A stretch of DNA of 64,000 nt from Stenotrophomonas sp. ISL-67 (lineage in GTDB: Bacteria; Pseudomonadota; Gammaproteobacteria; Xanthomonadales; Xanthomonadaceae): assembly GCF_018612915.1 (NCBI RefSeq), contig NZ_JAGGRL010000007.1, positions 1 to 64,000 on the forward strand, given 5' to 3'. Numbering within the stretch: position 1 is the stretch's first letter; each line of letters opens with the position of its first letter. Position numbers and translations under genes: made by a program. The notes beneath the pieces were generated by a model that saw only the letters and a list, made by a program, of their open reading frames with translations, was not told the origin of the DNA and did no database searches. This document shows, one piece after another, positions 19,125 through 30,668 of this stretch.

Positions 19125-20264
19125 ATGCCCGATGACCTGCCCTGCTCCACCGAGGCGCTGTTGCGCCTGGTCCTGGCCGGTGGCGCGGCCGGTCCGCGCC
19201 GCACCCTGCTGGCGCGTTTCAGCGACCCGGCCCAGGCCCTGCGCGCCGGCCCGGCCGCATGGCGCGCAGCCGGCTGCAGTCCGGAACAACGGGCCCTACT
19301 GGCGCTGCCTGACCGCGATGCGCTCGGTCGCGGGCTGCAGTGGTTGTCGCAGCCCGACCGGCACCTGCTGTCGGTCGAAGCCGATGATTACCCCACCCTG
19401 CTGCACCCGCTGGACCCGGCGCCGCTGGCGCTGTTCGTGCACGGCGACCCGGCCGCGCTCTGGCACCCCGGGGTGGCCGTGGTCGGCAGCCGCACCCCTT
19501 CACCCACGGGTGCCGAGCTGGCCGCCGAGTTTGCAGGCGCCCTGGCCCGCAGTGGCCTGGGCGTGGTCAGCGGGCTGGCCGCCGGGGTCGATGCGCGGGC
19601 CCACCAGGCTGCACTGGCGGTACCCGGCGGGCGCACCGTGGCGGTGGTGGCCACCGGCCTGGACCTCACCTACCCGCCCCGGCACGAGGCGCTGCAGGCG
19701 CGCATCGCCGAGCAGGGCGCAGTGGTCAGCGAGTACCCGCCCGGCACTGCGGCGCGCCCGGGCCAGTTCCCGGCCCGCAACCGGATCGTGGCCGGCCTGA
19801 CCCTGGGCACGCTGGTGATCGAGGCGGCGGCCCGCTCCGGGGCCTTGATCACGGCCCGGTTGGCAGCGGAAATCGGGCGTGAGGTGTTCGCGCTGCCGGG
19901 CTCGGTGCGCAATCCGCGCGCACGCGGCTGCCACCGGCTGATCCGCGACGGCGCCCAGCTGGTGGAAACGCCGGCCGAAGTTGTCGCCGGGCTGACCGGG
20001 GCGGCGGCCAGCCTGGGCCAGGCCTTGCGTTGGCGCCTGGACGCCCCCACTGAACAGGCACGGTCAGCGCCCGGCGGCGCCCCACCCTTCCCCCTTCCCG
20101 ACTACCAGCGCTTGTGGAACGTGCTGGACGAAAACCCAACGGGTATGGATTCCTTGATCCAGCGCAGCGGATTGACGGCGGACCAGCTGTCGGCCATGCT
20201 GCTGATCATGGAACTGGATGGAAAGGTGGTCGCCAACCATGGCCGCTACTGTCGAAAACCCTAG
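19125..20264 (+). CDS. dprA: DNA-processing protein DprA
   Basis: The 379-residue protein binds incoming single-stranded DNA and loads RecA during natural transformation. The extended Rossmann fold shows VAVVGSRTPSPTG near residue 120, SGLAAGVDARAHQAAL, FPARNRIVAGL near 214 and SGALITARLA. A C-terminal winged-helix (DML1-like) domain ends the protein. An N-terminal SAM-like helical region precedes the core. dprA-smg-topA order is conserved among relatives. Confidence 0.94.
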   Translation: MPDDLPCSTEALLRLVLAGGAAGPRRTLLARFSDPAQALRAGPAAWRAAGCSPEQRALLALPDRDALGRGLQWLSQPDRHLLSVEADDYPTLLHPLDPAPLALFVHGDPAALWHPGVAVVGSRTPSPTGAELAAEFAGALARSGLGVVSGLAAGVDARAHQAALAVPGGRTVAVVATGLDLTYPPRHEALQARIAEQGAVVSEYPPGTAARPGQFPARNRIVAGLTLGTLVIEAAARSGALITARLAAEIGREVFALPGSVRNPRARGCHRLIRDGAQLVETPAEVVAGLTGAAASLGQALRWRLDAPTEQARSAPGGAPPFPLPDYQRLWNVLDENPTGMDSLIQRSGLTADQLSAMLLIMELDGKVVANHGRYCRKP

Positions 20265-20306
20265 TTTCTTCACCTCCACAGCGTCGTTGACGCAGGCCGA
20301 GGGGCA

Positions 20307-20780
20307 ATGAAAGAGAGCATTCTGGATGTCCTGCTGTACCTGTTCGAACACTATTTCAGCGAAGACGCGGATATCGTCCGCGACCGCGACTCACTCCAGA
20401 ACGGCCTGATACAGGCTGGCTTCAGCCCCACCGAAATCAATAAAGCCTTCGATTGGCTGGACGCCCTGGCCGAACAGCGCCCGGCCGTGACCCTGGCCCG
20501 CGTCGATGGCCCCGTCCGCATTTTCCATGGCCCGGAGCTGGACAAGCTTGATGTGGAAGGGCGTGGCTTCCTGATGTTCCTGGAACAGCACGGCATTCTG
20601 GATGCCAACCAACGCGAGCTGGTGCTGGACCGTGCCATGGCGCTGGACCAGGACGAACTGGACCTGGACGACCTCAAGTGGGTAGTGCTGATGGTGCTGT
20701 TCAACCAGCCCGGCGCCGAGGCTGCCTACGCCTGGATGGAAACCCAGATGTTCGTGGACGAACCGGAACCCCTTCACTGA
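20307..20780 (+). CDS. smg: Smg family protein (DUF494)
   Basis: A 157-residue acidic, helical protein starting [17 protein letters not shown] and ending in the [12 protein letters not shown] segment typical of Smg. The family's function is unknown; its fixed place after dprA and before topA is the main identifier. The gene starts 43 bp after dprA and is probably in the same transcript. Confidence 0.92.
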   Translation: MKESILDVLLYLFEHYFSEDADIVRDRDSLQNGLIQAGFSPTEINKAFDWLDALAEQRPAVTLARVDGPVRIFHGPELDKLDVEGRGFLMFLEQHGILDANQRELVLDRAMALDQDELDLDDLKWVVLMVLFNQPGAEAAYAWMETQMFVDEPEPLH

Positions 20781-20819
20781 CCGTACACTGGGTGTCGTGC
20801 GCATTCAGGGGGAATGGAA

Positions 20820-21581
20820 GTGAACCAGTGGTTCTATGCAGAAGGAAACCGTCAGCAGCGCGGGCCGCTGGCGTCTGAGGAGTTGATCGCGCTGTACCAG
20901 TCCAGCCGCATTGCGCTGGATACACTGGTCTGGCGCGACGGCCTGGCGCAGTGGCAACCGCTGCACAGCCTGGCCGATGAGATCGGGTTGGTGGTCGCAC
21001 CGCCGCCGGCATCCGATGCGGGCCAGGCGGCAGCCCAGGTCACCGGGCCGGTCGCCCCCACCCCGCCGCGCATCCCGGGATTCGACACCCCCGCGCCGCG
21101 CCCGTCGGCCGCGCCACCGTCCTACAGCCCCTCCGTCCCGCAGCCGAAGAAGACCTCCGGCTGCCTGGTGATCGGCCTGGTCGTGGGGGTGGTCATGCTG
21201 GGTATCGTGGCCATCCTGGCGGCGATTGCGATCCCCGCCTACCAGGACTACGTCACGCGAGCCAAGCTCGCCAACGCAGTGGGCATCCTGTCGCCGTTGA
21301 AATCAAACGTGGCCGCGTTTGCCCAGGACAACCATCGTTGCCCGGTCAACGGTGACGACGGCTTCCCTGCCCCCGGTGCCTACGCCACCGAAGGCGTGGG
21401 TGCGGTGCGCATCGGCCGCTTCGGCGAGGGCAAATGCGGCGTGGAAATCGAATTCTCGATGCCCGGCAAGCGTGCCGTGGACGGCAGGATGCTGTGGTAC
21501 GAGTACGACACTGCGAACCAGGAATGGAGCTGCAGCAGCGATGCCGACAGCAAGTACGTGCCGGCACAGTGCCGCAGTTGA
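20820..21581 (+). CDS. GYF_2 domain protein fused to a type IV pilin-like helix
   Basis: The roughly 253-residue protein has an N-terminal GYF_2 domain (QWFYAEGNRQQRGPL...LVWRDGLAQWQPL, residues 1-55) and a Pro/Ala-rich linker. A hydrophobic helix (GLVVGVVMLGIVAILAAIAI) is followed by PAYQDYVTRAKLANAVG, which copies the start of a type IV pilin helix. The C-terminal domain has four cysteines. GTG 20820 is preferred over ATG 20814: AGGGGG is well spaced for it and the paralogue at 21621 starts at the same point. No prepilin leader is present, so it is probably an inner-membrane protein and not an exported pilin. Confidence 0.8.
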   Translation: MNQWFYAEGNRQQRGPLASEELIALYQSSRIALDTLVWRDGLAQWQPLHSLADEIGLVVAPPPASDAGQAAAQVTGPVAPTPPRIPGFDTPAPRPSAAPPSYSPSVPQPKKTSGCLVIGLVVGVVMLGIVAILAAIAIPAYQDYVTRAKLANAVGILSPLKSNVAAFAQDNHRCPVNGDDGFPAPGAYATEGVGAVRIGRFGEGKCGVEIEFSMPGKRAVDGRMLWYEYDTANQEWSCSSDADSKYVPAQCRS

Positions 21582-21620
21582 GCAGCACTTCAATTTACGG
21601 ATGAAAAGAGGAAGCAAGCA

Positions 21621-22529
21621 ATGACCGAGTGGTATTACGCCGACGGCCAGGACCGCCAGGGTCCGTTTCTGGTCGAAGAGCTGCGCCAGCGTTTCCAGCG
21701 CGGGGAAATCAGCCTGACCACCCTGGTCTGGCGCGAAGGCTACCCGCAGTGGAAGCCGGTCTCCGAAGCGGTGGAGGAACTGCAGCTGCAGAAGCTGACC
21801 AGCGCCACGGAAAACCTGGGCAGCGGCTTCGACCTGCGCGGGGATTACACGGCCATCGACAACGGCACCGCGCCGCTGCCCGGTACCGGTGGCGGCACCT
21901 ATTCGCCGTACACCGCGTCCACGGCCGCCGGCAGCTACGGCTCGGCGGTGGTCGGCGGTGGCGAGGTCGTCTACGCCGGGTTCTGGAAGCGCTATGCGGC
22001 GTACTTCCTCGACTCGATCGTGGTGGCCATCATCAACGTCCCGGTCAGCCTGGTGTTCAACCTGATCGGCGCGGCCAGCGGCAACGAAAGCCTGGCCGTG
22101 GCGTTGAGCCTGGTGGCGATGCTGGGCAGCCTCATCATCGGCATCGGCTACTACGCCGGCTTCCATGCCTCGCGCGGCGGCGCCACGCTGGGCAAGATGG
22201 CCGTGGGCATCAAGGTGGTGCGTAGCAATGGCGAGCGGATCACCTTCCTGCGTGGCGTTGGCCGCTACTTCGGCTTCATCCTGAGCAGCCTGACCCTGCT
22301 GATCGGCTTCATCATGGCCGCCTTCACCGAGCGCAAGCAGGCGTTGCACGACATGCTGTGCGACACCCTGGTGGTGGACAAGTGGGCCTTCACCGAGAAT
22401 GCGCAGTTCCAGGAGCATGGACTGGGCACGGTCACCATCGTGATCCTGGTCATCAGCGGCATCCTGACCGTGGCCATGATCGGCCTGGCAATCGCCATGT
22501 TCGGGGTCATCGCCGCGTCCATGTCCTGA
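21621..22529 (+). CDS. GYF_2 domain - RDD family membrane protein
   Basis: A 302-residue protein. The N-terminal GYF_2 domain (EWYYADGQDRQGPF...LVWREGYPQWKPV) is paralogous to that of the gene just upstream. A Gly/Thr-rich linker leads to an RDD domain (GFWKRYAAYFLDSIVV, then GATLGKMAVGIKVV) with about four membrane helices and a further C-terminal helix. RDD proteins are membrane proteins, some with ion-exchange roles. It starts 39 bp after the GYF-pilin gene with AGGAAGC upstream. The pair is inserted between smg and topA. Confidence 0.85.
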   Translation: MTEWYYADGQDRQGPFLVEELRQRFQRGEISLTTLVWREGYPQWKPVSEAVEELQLQKLTSATENLGSGFDLRGDYTAIDNGTAPLPGTGGGTYSPYTASTAAGSYGSAVVGGGEVVYAGFWKRYAAYFLDSIVVAIINVPVSLVFNLIGAASGNESLAVALSLVAMLGSLIIGIGYYAGFHASRGGATLGKMAVGIKVVRSNGERITFLRGVGRYFGFILSSLTLLIGFIMAAFTERKQALHDMLCDTLVVDKWAFTENAQFQEHGLGTVTIVILVISGILTVAMIGLAIAMFGVIAASMS

Positions 22530-22595
22530 CCGGCCCTCACACCGGGCCGCTTGACACAGGCGGCTCCGGCGTGATTCCTCTAGCAGGCGCGAAAC

Positions 22596-22626
22596 CTGAA
22601 CGCCCGGCGCATACCCGGGCGTTCAG
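22596..22626 (+). terminator. hairpin after the GYF-RDD gene
   Basis: CTGAACGCCCGG and CCGGGCGTTCAG pair around a short loop, 67 bp past the stop. No T-run follows, so termination efficiency is uncertain. It separates the smg-GYF genes from topA. Confidence 0.5.
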
Positions 22627-22718
22627 CATATGGAAATCGACGGCTGCCCTTCACTAATGCGGCCATTTGCTCCACCCTAGCGCCCTCCCCCGGGCTGCTG
22701 CCCACAGAAATCAACGAC

Positions 22719-25217
<2,499 letters not shown>

Positions 25218-25222
25218 GGCCG

Positions 25223-25247
25223 GTAGCGCCCGACCGTTGGTCGGGCG
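25223..25247 (+). repeat. GTAG-type REP palindrome
   Basis: GTAGCGCCCGACCGTTGGTC begins the unit. CGCCCGAC and GTCGGGCG-type arms close on CGTTG. It fills most of the 60-bp gap between topA and tsaC. Confidence 0.8.
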
Positions 25248-25277
25248 GGAACACGACGCAATGGAACGTTCGTCACC

Positions 25278-25838
25278 ATGAATGAACTCACCGTCGACTC
25301 CGCCTCCCCTGCGCTTCGCTCCGGCGGCGTGATCGCCTATCCCACCGAAGCGGTCTGGGGCCTGGGCTGCGATCCTGCGAACGAGTCGGCGGTGTTGAAG
25401 CTGCTGCGGCTCAAGCAGCGTCCGGTCGAGAAGGGCATGATCCTGGTCGCTGCCGACCTGGCCCAGCTGGAAGGCTGGGTGTGTGTGGACGCGCTGCCCC
25501 CGGCGCGCAAGGCCGAGGTGTTGGCCAGCTGGCCGGGCGCGCATACCTGGATCCTGCCGGCCGGCCCCCGTGCGCCGCGCTGGATCACCGGGGAACACAC
25601 CGGCATTGCCGTGCGGATCAGCGCCCACCCGCTGGTGGCGGCGCTGTGCCGCGCCTGGGGTGGGCCGCTGGTGTCCACCAGCGCCAACCTGGCGGGGCAG
25701 CCGCCGGCGCGCAGCCGCGCCGAACTGGACCCGGACCTGCTGCGCCACCTGGATGGGCTGGTCGAGGGCGCCACCGGCGGCCTGGAGCAGCCCACCCCGA
25801 TCCGCGATGCCCTTACCGGCAAGGTCCTGCGTACCTGA
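25278..25838 (+). CDS. tsaC: threonylcarbamoyl-AMP synthase (TsaC/YrdC)
   Basis: The 186-residue protein makes threonylcarbamoyl-AMP from Thr, bicarbonate and ATP for the t6A37 tRNA modification. GGVIAYPTEAVWGLGCDP, KxRP-like LKQRPVEKGMIL, and STSANLAGQPP match the YrdC fold. The length matches the short TsaC form without a Sua5 domain. It follows topA, as in many gammaproteobacteria. Confidence 0.94.
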   Translation: MNELTVDSASPALRSGGVIAYPTEAVWGLGCDPANESAVLKLLRLKQRPVEKGMILVAADLAQLEGWVCVDALPPARKAEVLASWPGAHTWILPAGPRAPRWITGEHTGIAVRISAHPLVAALCRAWGGPLVSTSANLAGQPPARSRAELDPDLLRHLDGLVEGATGGLEQPTPIRDALTGKVLRT

Positions 25839-25888
25839 CGCGCCTTCGTGCTTTTGCGTGCGTGCCGGCAAAGCCGCACACTGCTCCC

Positions 25889-26677
25889 ATGCGCCGACCC
25901 CCTGCCCCGTGGCTGTTCCTGTTGCTGCTGAGTGGCAGCGCCCCGCTCGCCGCCCAGGACACCGGCAGCGTGCGTGTCTATCGCTGCGTGGGCAGCAATG
26001 GTGCGGTTTCCCTGCAGGATGCGCCGTGCCGCGACGGTCGCCAGGAAGTGCGAGAGATGCAGCGTCCGCGCGATCCGGCACCGCGCGTGGTACGCAGCGA
26101 CCGCGACCCGGTAACGCCCGTGCCGACAGCCCCAGACCGCGAGGTGCGCTACGTACACGTGCAGCCGCCGCAACCGATGTACGAATGCATCCGCGACGAC
26201 GGCAGCCGCTACACCAGCGAAACCAGCGAGGGCAATCCGCGCTGGGTGCCGGTGTGGAGCAGCGCCTGGTTCCCCGGCCGCAGGCCCGGCGGCGTCCATC
26301 CGGGGCCGGGGCCACACCCACTGCCCCCCATCGCGCCGATGGGCAGCGGTTCGGTCACGTCCAGTGGCGGTTCGCTGGCCGTCTCCGGCGGGGGTTCGCG
26401 GGTCGGCGGCAGCCTCTCCGTCGGTAGCGGCAGTACCCGGTGGCACAGCGAAGGGACGGCGTATCCGGGCACCTATCGCGATGTGGTTGTTCCGGCCGGC
26501 AACGTGCTGGTGCGCGACCAGTGCCACCCGCTGCCGGCCGGCGAGGTGTGTTCGATCCTGCGCGACCGCCGCTGGGAGCTGGTGCGGCGCTACAACAGTG
26601 CGCTGCAGGGCGAGCGCGATGCGATCAGCCGCGAGCAGCGCGGGGTGGACGCGCGCCTTGACCGGGATTGCAGGTAG
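25889..26677 (+). CDS. exported DUF4124-type protein
   Basis: A 262-residue secreted protein with signal peptide (FLLLLLSGSAPLAAQ). A DUF4124-like segment follows (VYRCVGSNGAVSLQDAPCRDG) and repeats weakly at MYECIRDDGSRYTS. A Gly/Ser-rich stretch comes next, then a C-terminal helical region ending DRDCR, with Cys pairs probably forming disulfides. The function is unknown. Composition and domain order resemble the next gene, so the two are likely paralogues arranged in tandem, 33 bp apart. Confidence 0.75.
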   Translation: MRRPPAPWLFLLLLSGSAPLAAQDTGSVRVYRCVGSNGAVSLQDAPCRDGRQEVREMQRPRDPAPRVVRSDRDPVTPVPTAPDREVRYVHVQPPQPMYECIRDDGSRYTSETSEGNPRWVPVWSSAWFPGRRPGGVHPGPGPHPLPPIAPMGSGSVTSSGGSLAVSGGGSRVGGSLSVGSGSTRWHSEGTAYPGTYRDVVVPAGNVLVRDQCHPLPAGEVCSILRDRRWELVRRYNSALQGERDAISREQRGVDARLDRDCR

Positions 26678-26710
26678 GGCACGGCTACCGACGCGTTGTA
26701 TCCTGCGCCG

Positions 26711-27430
26711 ATGAAACGGTATTGGCTCCTGTTGCTGTGCGTGGCCTCGTCGGCGATGGCCGATGAGCCGATCGTGTTCCGCTGTACCGACGCGGACGAC
26801 AACGTGACCGTACAGGGCAAGCCCTGCCCGGCCGGCAGCCACCAGGTGATCCAGCGCATGAATGCCGCACCCTCGCGGGCGGAGGTGTCTGTGTCGACGC
26901 AGGCCACGCCTGCATCGCCGGCCGCGCCGGTGCCTGACCAGCCGGCGCCACCCGCTGCGATGCCGCCGCAGGTACCCGGCCAGGCGCAGCCAATGGAGCG
27001 CATGATTTCCGAGGCGTATGAGGTGCCAAGGGGCACGGCGATCCTCGACAGCGCCAACCTGCCCAAGCCCGGCGACGAAGTGCCAGGGGATGGCCCGGCA
27101 AAACCACCGCTGCCACCGATCTACCAGTGCCAGGGCCAGGACGGTGGCCGCTACCTGCACGAGCTTGAACCAGCGCCACCCACGTGCGTGCTGCTGTCGG
27201 TGACCGCGCTGGGCGGCATGACGCCGGTCAACGCCGCCAGTTGCGAGGTGATCCGCGACACCTGCGAGCTGTTGCCGGAGGAACAGCGCTGCAATGCCTG
27301 GCAGCAACGCTTCCGCAATGCACGAGGGCGGGAGCGTTTCGCTTCGCCCGACACCCTTGCCGAAGCCGCCGCCGAGCGCACCCGTCTGCAGGGCGTGCTG
27401 GCCGAAAGCAGTTGCGCAGTGCCCCGGTAG
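26711..27430 (+). CDS. exported DUF4124-type protein
   Basis: A 239-residue protein with signal peptide (YWLLLLCVASSAMA) and an N-terminal FRCTDADDNVTVQGKPCPAG segment like DUF4124. A proline-rich linker precedes a second Cys-containing segment (YQCQGQDGGRYLHEL) and a C-terminal four-cysteine helical region. It shares the two-segment plan of the upstream gene and probably arose by duplication. No enzyme motif is seen. It is convergent with the SDR gene at 27455. Confidence 0.75.
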   Translation: MKRYWLLLLCVASSAMADEPIVFRCTDADDNVTVQGKPCPAGSHQVIQRMNAAPSRAEVSVSTQATPASPAAPVPDQPAPPAAMPPQVPGQAQPMERMISEAYEVPRGTAILDSANLPKPGDEVPGDGPAKPPLPPIYQCQGQDGGRYLHELEPAPPTCVLLSVTALGGMTPVNAASCEVIRDTCELLPEEQRCNAWQQRFRNARGRERFASPDTLAEAAAERTRLQGVLAESSCAVPR

Positions 27431-27454
27431 GTACTTGCCTTTTCCTGGCGGGCC

Positions 27455-28231
27455 TCAGAACCCGTAGCGCAGGAAGCCCCCATCCACGGCGATGCATTCG
27501 CCGGTGACGTAGCTGGCGGCGGGCAGGCACAGGAAGCCGACGGCGGCCGCTACTTCTTCGGGCTCGCCAATCCGGCGCATCGGTGTGCGGTCGATCACCT
27601 GCTCGTAGTAGTCCGGATCCGCCAGTGGACCTGACGTGCGGCGGGTACGGATGTACCACGGGGCGACCGCATTGACGCGGATGCCATCTTCGGCCCACTC
27701 CACCGCCAGGTTGCGGGTCATCTGGTGCATGGCCGCCTTGGTCATGCCGTAGACCGCACCGCTGCGCACGTGGGTGAGGCCCGAGACGCTGCCGACGTTG
27801 ACGATGGCAGAAGCGGCATGGCGTGCCAGCAACGGGTGCGCATAACGCGACAGTTCGAACGCCGAAAACAGGTTCGTCTCGAAGATGCCGCGCCACTCGT
27901 CTTCGGTGTACTCGGTGGCCGGCTTGGTGATGTTGCCGCCGGCATTGTTGATCAGCAGGTGCAGCCCATCGCTGTGGTCTTCCACCCAGTCCAGGATCTC
28001 ACGGCGATCTTCGTCATCGGAGACGTCAGCGGACAGGCCGTGGATCTCACGGTCGGGATAGGCATCGGCCAGCTCATCGCGGGCCACCTCCAGCGCGTCG
28101 GCATCACGCCCGACCAACAGCAGGTCGGCGCCGAATCCCAGCAGTTCGCGTGCGATCGCCAGGCCGATACCGGCACTGGCACCGGTGATCAATGCGGTCT
28201 GTCCGTCCAGTCGCCAACGATGCGCGCTCAC
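27455..28231 (-). CDS. short-chain dehydrogenase/reductase
   Basis: A 258-residue classical SDR: TGASAGIG for NAD(P) binding, NNAGG, the active-site Ser in VGSVSG, YxxxK as YGMTK, and the PG-type loop. It ends IAVDGGFLRYGF. GTG 28231 is chosen because GGAGAA lies just upstream; longer in-frame extensions are low-complexity. The family resembles tropinone reductase-like SDRs, but the substrate is unknown. It is divergent from the lipoprotein gene. Confidence 0.88.
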   Translation of the reverse strand: MSAHRWRLDGQTALITGASAGIGLAIARELLGFGADLLLVGRDADALEVARDELADAYPDREIHGLSADVSDDEDRREILDWVEDHSDGLHLLINNAGGNITKPATEYTEDEWRGIFETNLFSAFELSRYAHPLLARHAASAIVNVGSVSGLTHVRSGAVYGMTKAAMHQMTRNLAVEWAEDGIRVNAVAPWYIRTRRTSGPLADPDYYEQVIDRTPMRRIGEPEEVAAAVGFLCLPAASYVTGECIAVDGGFLRYGF

Positions 28232-28353
28232 CTGCTTCTCCTGCCTTGGGGCACTGCAGGATAGCCCGCATGCCGGTGCAGCGCACCCCATCACACACGG
28301 GCTGGCGAAGCGGTGCCACACTGCGCTTCCCTGGGTTTGCGCGCGAGGTTGCC

Positions 28354-28569
28354 ATGTTGATCCGTATCGCCCTTCCGCTGGCCGGCCTGCTCGCCCTGAG
28401 CGGCTGCAACCGCCCGGTGGCACCGGACCCGGACAAGCGACCGGAGCCCCAGGCCACCGCCCTGCGCGACGCCATGCAGCAACCGCTGGACAAGGCCAAG
28501 GCCGCACGTGAAACGCTGGAAAAGGCGCCGGATACCAGCGCTGCGGACGAGGCCGAAACCGGCCGGTAA
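28354..28569 (+). CDS. small lipoprotein
   Basis: A 71-residue protein with a lipobox (LSGC, Cys19 as predicted lipidation site) after the hydrophobic IRIALPLAGLLA. The mature part is short, charged and helical (DKAKAARETLEKAPD). It is likely anchored in the outer or inner membrane. A strong terminator follows directly at 28578. Function unknown; small alanine-rich lipoproteins like this are common in Xanthomonadaceae. Confidence 0.78.
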   Translation: MLIRIALPLAGLLALSGCNRPVAPDPDKRPEPQATALRDAMQQPLDKAKAARETLEKAPDTSAADEAETGR

Positions 28570-28577
28570 AGAACAAG

Positions 28578-28602
28578 AAACCCGGCCATGGCCGGGTTTT
28601 TC
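28578..28602 (+). terminator. rho-independent terminator
   Basis: AAACCCGGCC and GGCCGGGTTTTT form a tight stem followed by T's, 9 bp after the lipoprotein stop. Confidence 0.85.
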
Positions 28603-28612
28603 ATTGAAGCGC

Positions 28613-28670
28613 GTCACCACCAACGGTGGTGACCTACCAAGGCCGGTAGATCACGACCGTTGGTCGTGAT
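28613..28670. repeat. pair of inverted GTAG-type REPs (REPIN)
   Basis: One unit reads toward the left (28613-28637, GTCACCAC...CTAC) and one to the right (28646-28670, GTAGATCACGACCGTTGG...). Both have the CCGTTGG/CCAACGG loop. They lie between the lipoprotein terminator and the end of sppA. Confidence 0.8.
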
Positions 28671-28677
28671 GCCACCA

Positions 28678-30582
28678 TCAGAAACCGCAGAAGCAGTACG
28701 CCAGCGCCTTCACCGGGGCGCTGCCGCGCGGGTCGCGGGCGGCGTCTTCGACGAAGCGCAGCTGCGTATCCACTTCCGGCATCGCACGGGCCAGCATCAT
28801 CCGCGCCATACCCGATTCGCCCAGCATCCAGGCACCGGCATGGCTGTCGGCGAAGCCGCTGAGGAACTGTGCGAACGGGGTGGCGGGCTTTTCGATGTAA
28901 CGCACGCGCACCTTGTCCGGACCGCCGAGCTTGGCGCGGTTGGAGGCATCGGCGATGGCGGCCTTCAGGCCACCAAAGGCGTCGACCAGGCCGCGTTCCT
29001 TGGCCTGTGCACCGCTCCACACGCGGCCGCGGGCGACTTCATCCACCGCTTCTACCGGCTTGTTGCGTGCATCGGCCACCTTGCCGGTGAAATCGGCATA
29101 CCCCTTGTTGATCACCGACTGGATCACCTGGCCCACGGCCGGGTCCATCGGGCGGGTGATGTCGAACGCACCGGCGAAGCGGGTGGTGCCCACGCCATCG
29201 GTGTGCACGCCGATCTTGTCCAGCGAACGCGACAGGTTCGGGATCATGCCGAAGATGCCGATCGAACCGGTGATCGTCGACGGGTCGGCGTAGATGCGGT
29301 CGGCGTTCATGCTGATCCAATAGCCACCCGATGCCGCCAGGTCACCCATCGACACCACCACCGGCTTGCCGGCAGCCTTCAGCGCCACCACTTCGCGGCG
29401 GATCTGCTCGGAGGCAAACACTTCACCGCCGGGCGAATCCACGCGCAGCACCACCGCCTTGACGTTATCGTCGTCGCGCGCCTCACGCAGCAGCGCCGAG
29501 GTCGACTCGCCGCCAACGCGACCGGCCGGCAGATCGCCGCCGGCAATTTCACCCGACGCCACCACCACCGCTACCTGCGGACGCGAATCCACCGGCGAAC
29601 GACGGGTATCCAGCTGGGCCAGGTAATCATCGAGGTTGATGCTGCGGAAGCCGCCGTCTGCATCTTCATCGGCCACGCCACGGTCGGCGAGCAGGTCCTG
29701 GACTTCTTCGCGGGTCTTCAGGCCGTCCACCAGCTTCTGCTGCAGGGCAAACTTGGCCAGGTCGCCGCCGGCGGCAGCAATGCCCTCGGGCATGGTGTCG
29801 ATGCCGGCGGCCAGCTGCGCGGCGTCGAGCTTGCGCGCCGTGGCGATATCGCCCAGGTAGCGCTGCCACACGTCGTTCATCCAGAACAGGTCGGCTTCCT
29901 TGGCCTGCGGCGAGGCGGCGTCGAGCACGTACGGTTCGGCGGCGGACTTGTATTCGCCCACCTTGAACAGGTGCACGTCCACGCCCAGCTTGTCCTGCAG
30001 GCCGGTGCGGAAGTACTGGCGGTAACGACCAAGGCCTTCCAGCACAACGCCACCCATCGGGTCGAGGTAGATCTCCTTGGCCTGCGCGGCCAGCAGGTAC
30101 TGCCACTGGCTCATGTTGTCGCTGTAAGCCACGATGTCCTTGCCCGACGCGCGCAGCTCCTGCAGCGCGGCAGCCACTTCACGCATGGAAGCGAAACCGC
30201 TCGGCTGCAGCTTGTCCAGCTGCAGCACCACGCGTTCGATCTTCTTGTCTTCACGCGCGGCGTCCAGCGCGCGGACCAGATCGCGCAGCTGCACTTCCTC
30301 GGCGCTGTTGTCGCCAATGGCCTTCGCGAGCGCACGGCTGACCGGATCGGCGCTGAACTGTTCGACCAGACGGCCTTCCGGCGCGATCACCAGCGTGGTG
30401 CGGTCCTGAAGGACCCGACTGCTGCTGGCGCCCTTGCCCATCGCGAAGACGAACAGGACCAGGACCAGCAACAACATGCCGAAGAACAGCAGGTTGAGGA
30501 TCAGCCTGCGGGTAAAGTTCATCACATCCCACAGCCCGATGAAGAAGCTGGCCACGGGATTGCGACGCACGGGTTGGTTCAT
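28678..30582 (-). CDS. sppA: signal peptide peptidase SppA (long form)
   Basis: A 634-residue inner-membrane serine protease that degrades cleaved signal peptides. One membrane helix is at about residues 28-48. The Ser/Lys dyad is split between the two halves as in E. coli: Lys212 in VGEYKSAAEPY and Ser418 in DLAASGGYW. The tandem-repeat 67K form is therefore complete. It is convergent with the lipoprotein gene and starts about 87 bp after the MATE gene's 3' end. Confidence 0.94.
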   Translation of the reverse strand: MNQPVRRNPVASFFIGLWDVMNFTRRLILNLLFFGMLLLVLVLFVFAMGKGASSSRVLQDRTTLVIAPEGRLVEQFSADPVSRALAKAIGDNSAEEVQLRDLVRALDAAREDKKIERVVLQLDKLQPSGFASMREVAAALQELRASGKDIVAYSDNMSQWQYLLAAQAKEIYLDPMGGVVLEGLGRYRQYFRTGLQDKLGVDVHLFKVGEYKSAAEPYVLDAASPQAKEADLFWMNDVWQRYLGDIATARKLDAAQLAAGIDTMPEGIAAAGGDLAKFALQQKLVDGLKTREEVQDLLADRGVADEDADGGFRSINLDDYLAQLDTRRSPVDSRPQVAVVVASGEIAGGDLPAGRVGGESTSALLREARDDDNVKAVVLRVDSPGGEVFASEQIRREVVALKAAGKPVVVSMGDLAASGGYWISMNADRIYADPSTITGSIGIFGMIPNLSRSLDKIGVHTDGVGTTRFAGAFDITRPMDPAVGQVIQSVINKGYADFTGKVADARNKPVEAVDEVARGRVWSGAQAKERGLVDAFGGLKAAIADASNRAKLGGPDKVRVRYIEKPATPFAQFLSGFADSHAGAWMLGESGMARMMLARAMPEVDTQLRFVEDAARDPRGSAPVKALAYCFCGF

Positions 30583-30668
30583 GGGGGAAACTCCAGTTGG
30601 CTTCTTGCCGTGGTATCAGCATAGCCCGTGCCGGACAGGCCGGCATCGGACACAAGTAAGGGGCCCCA

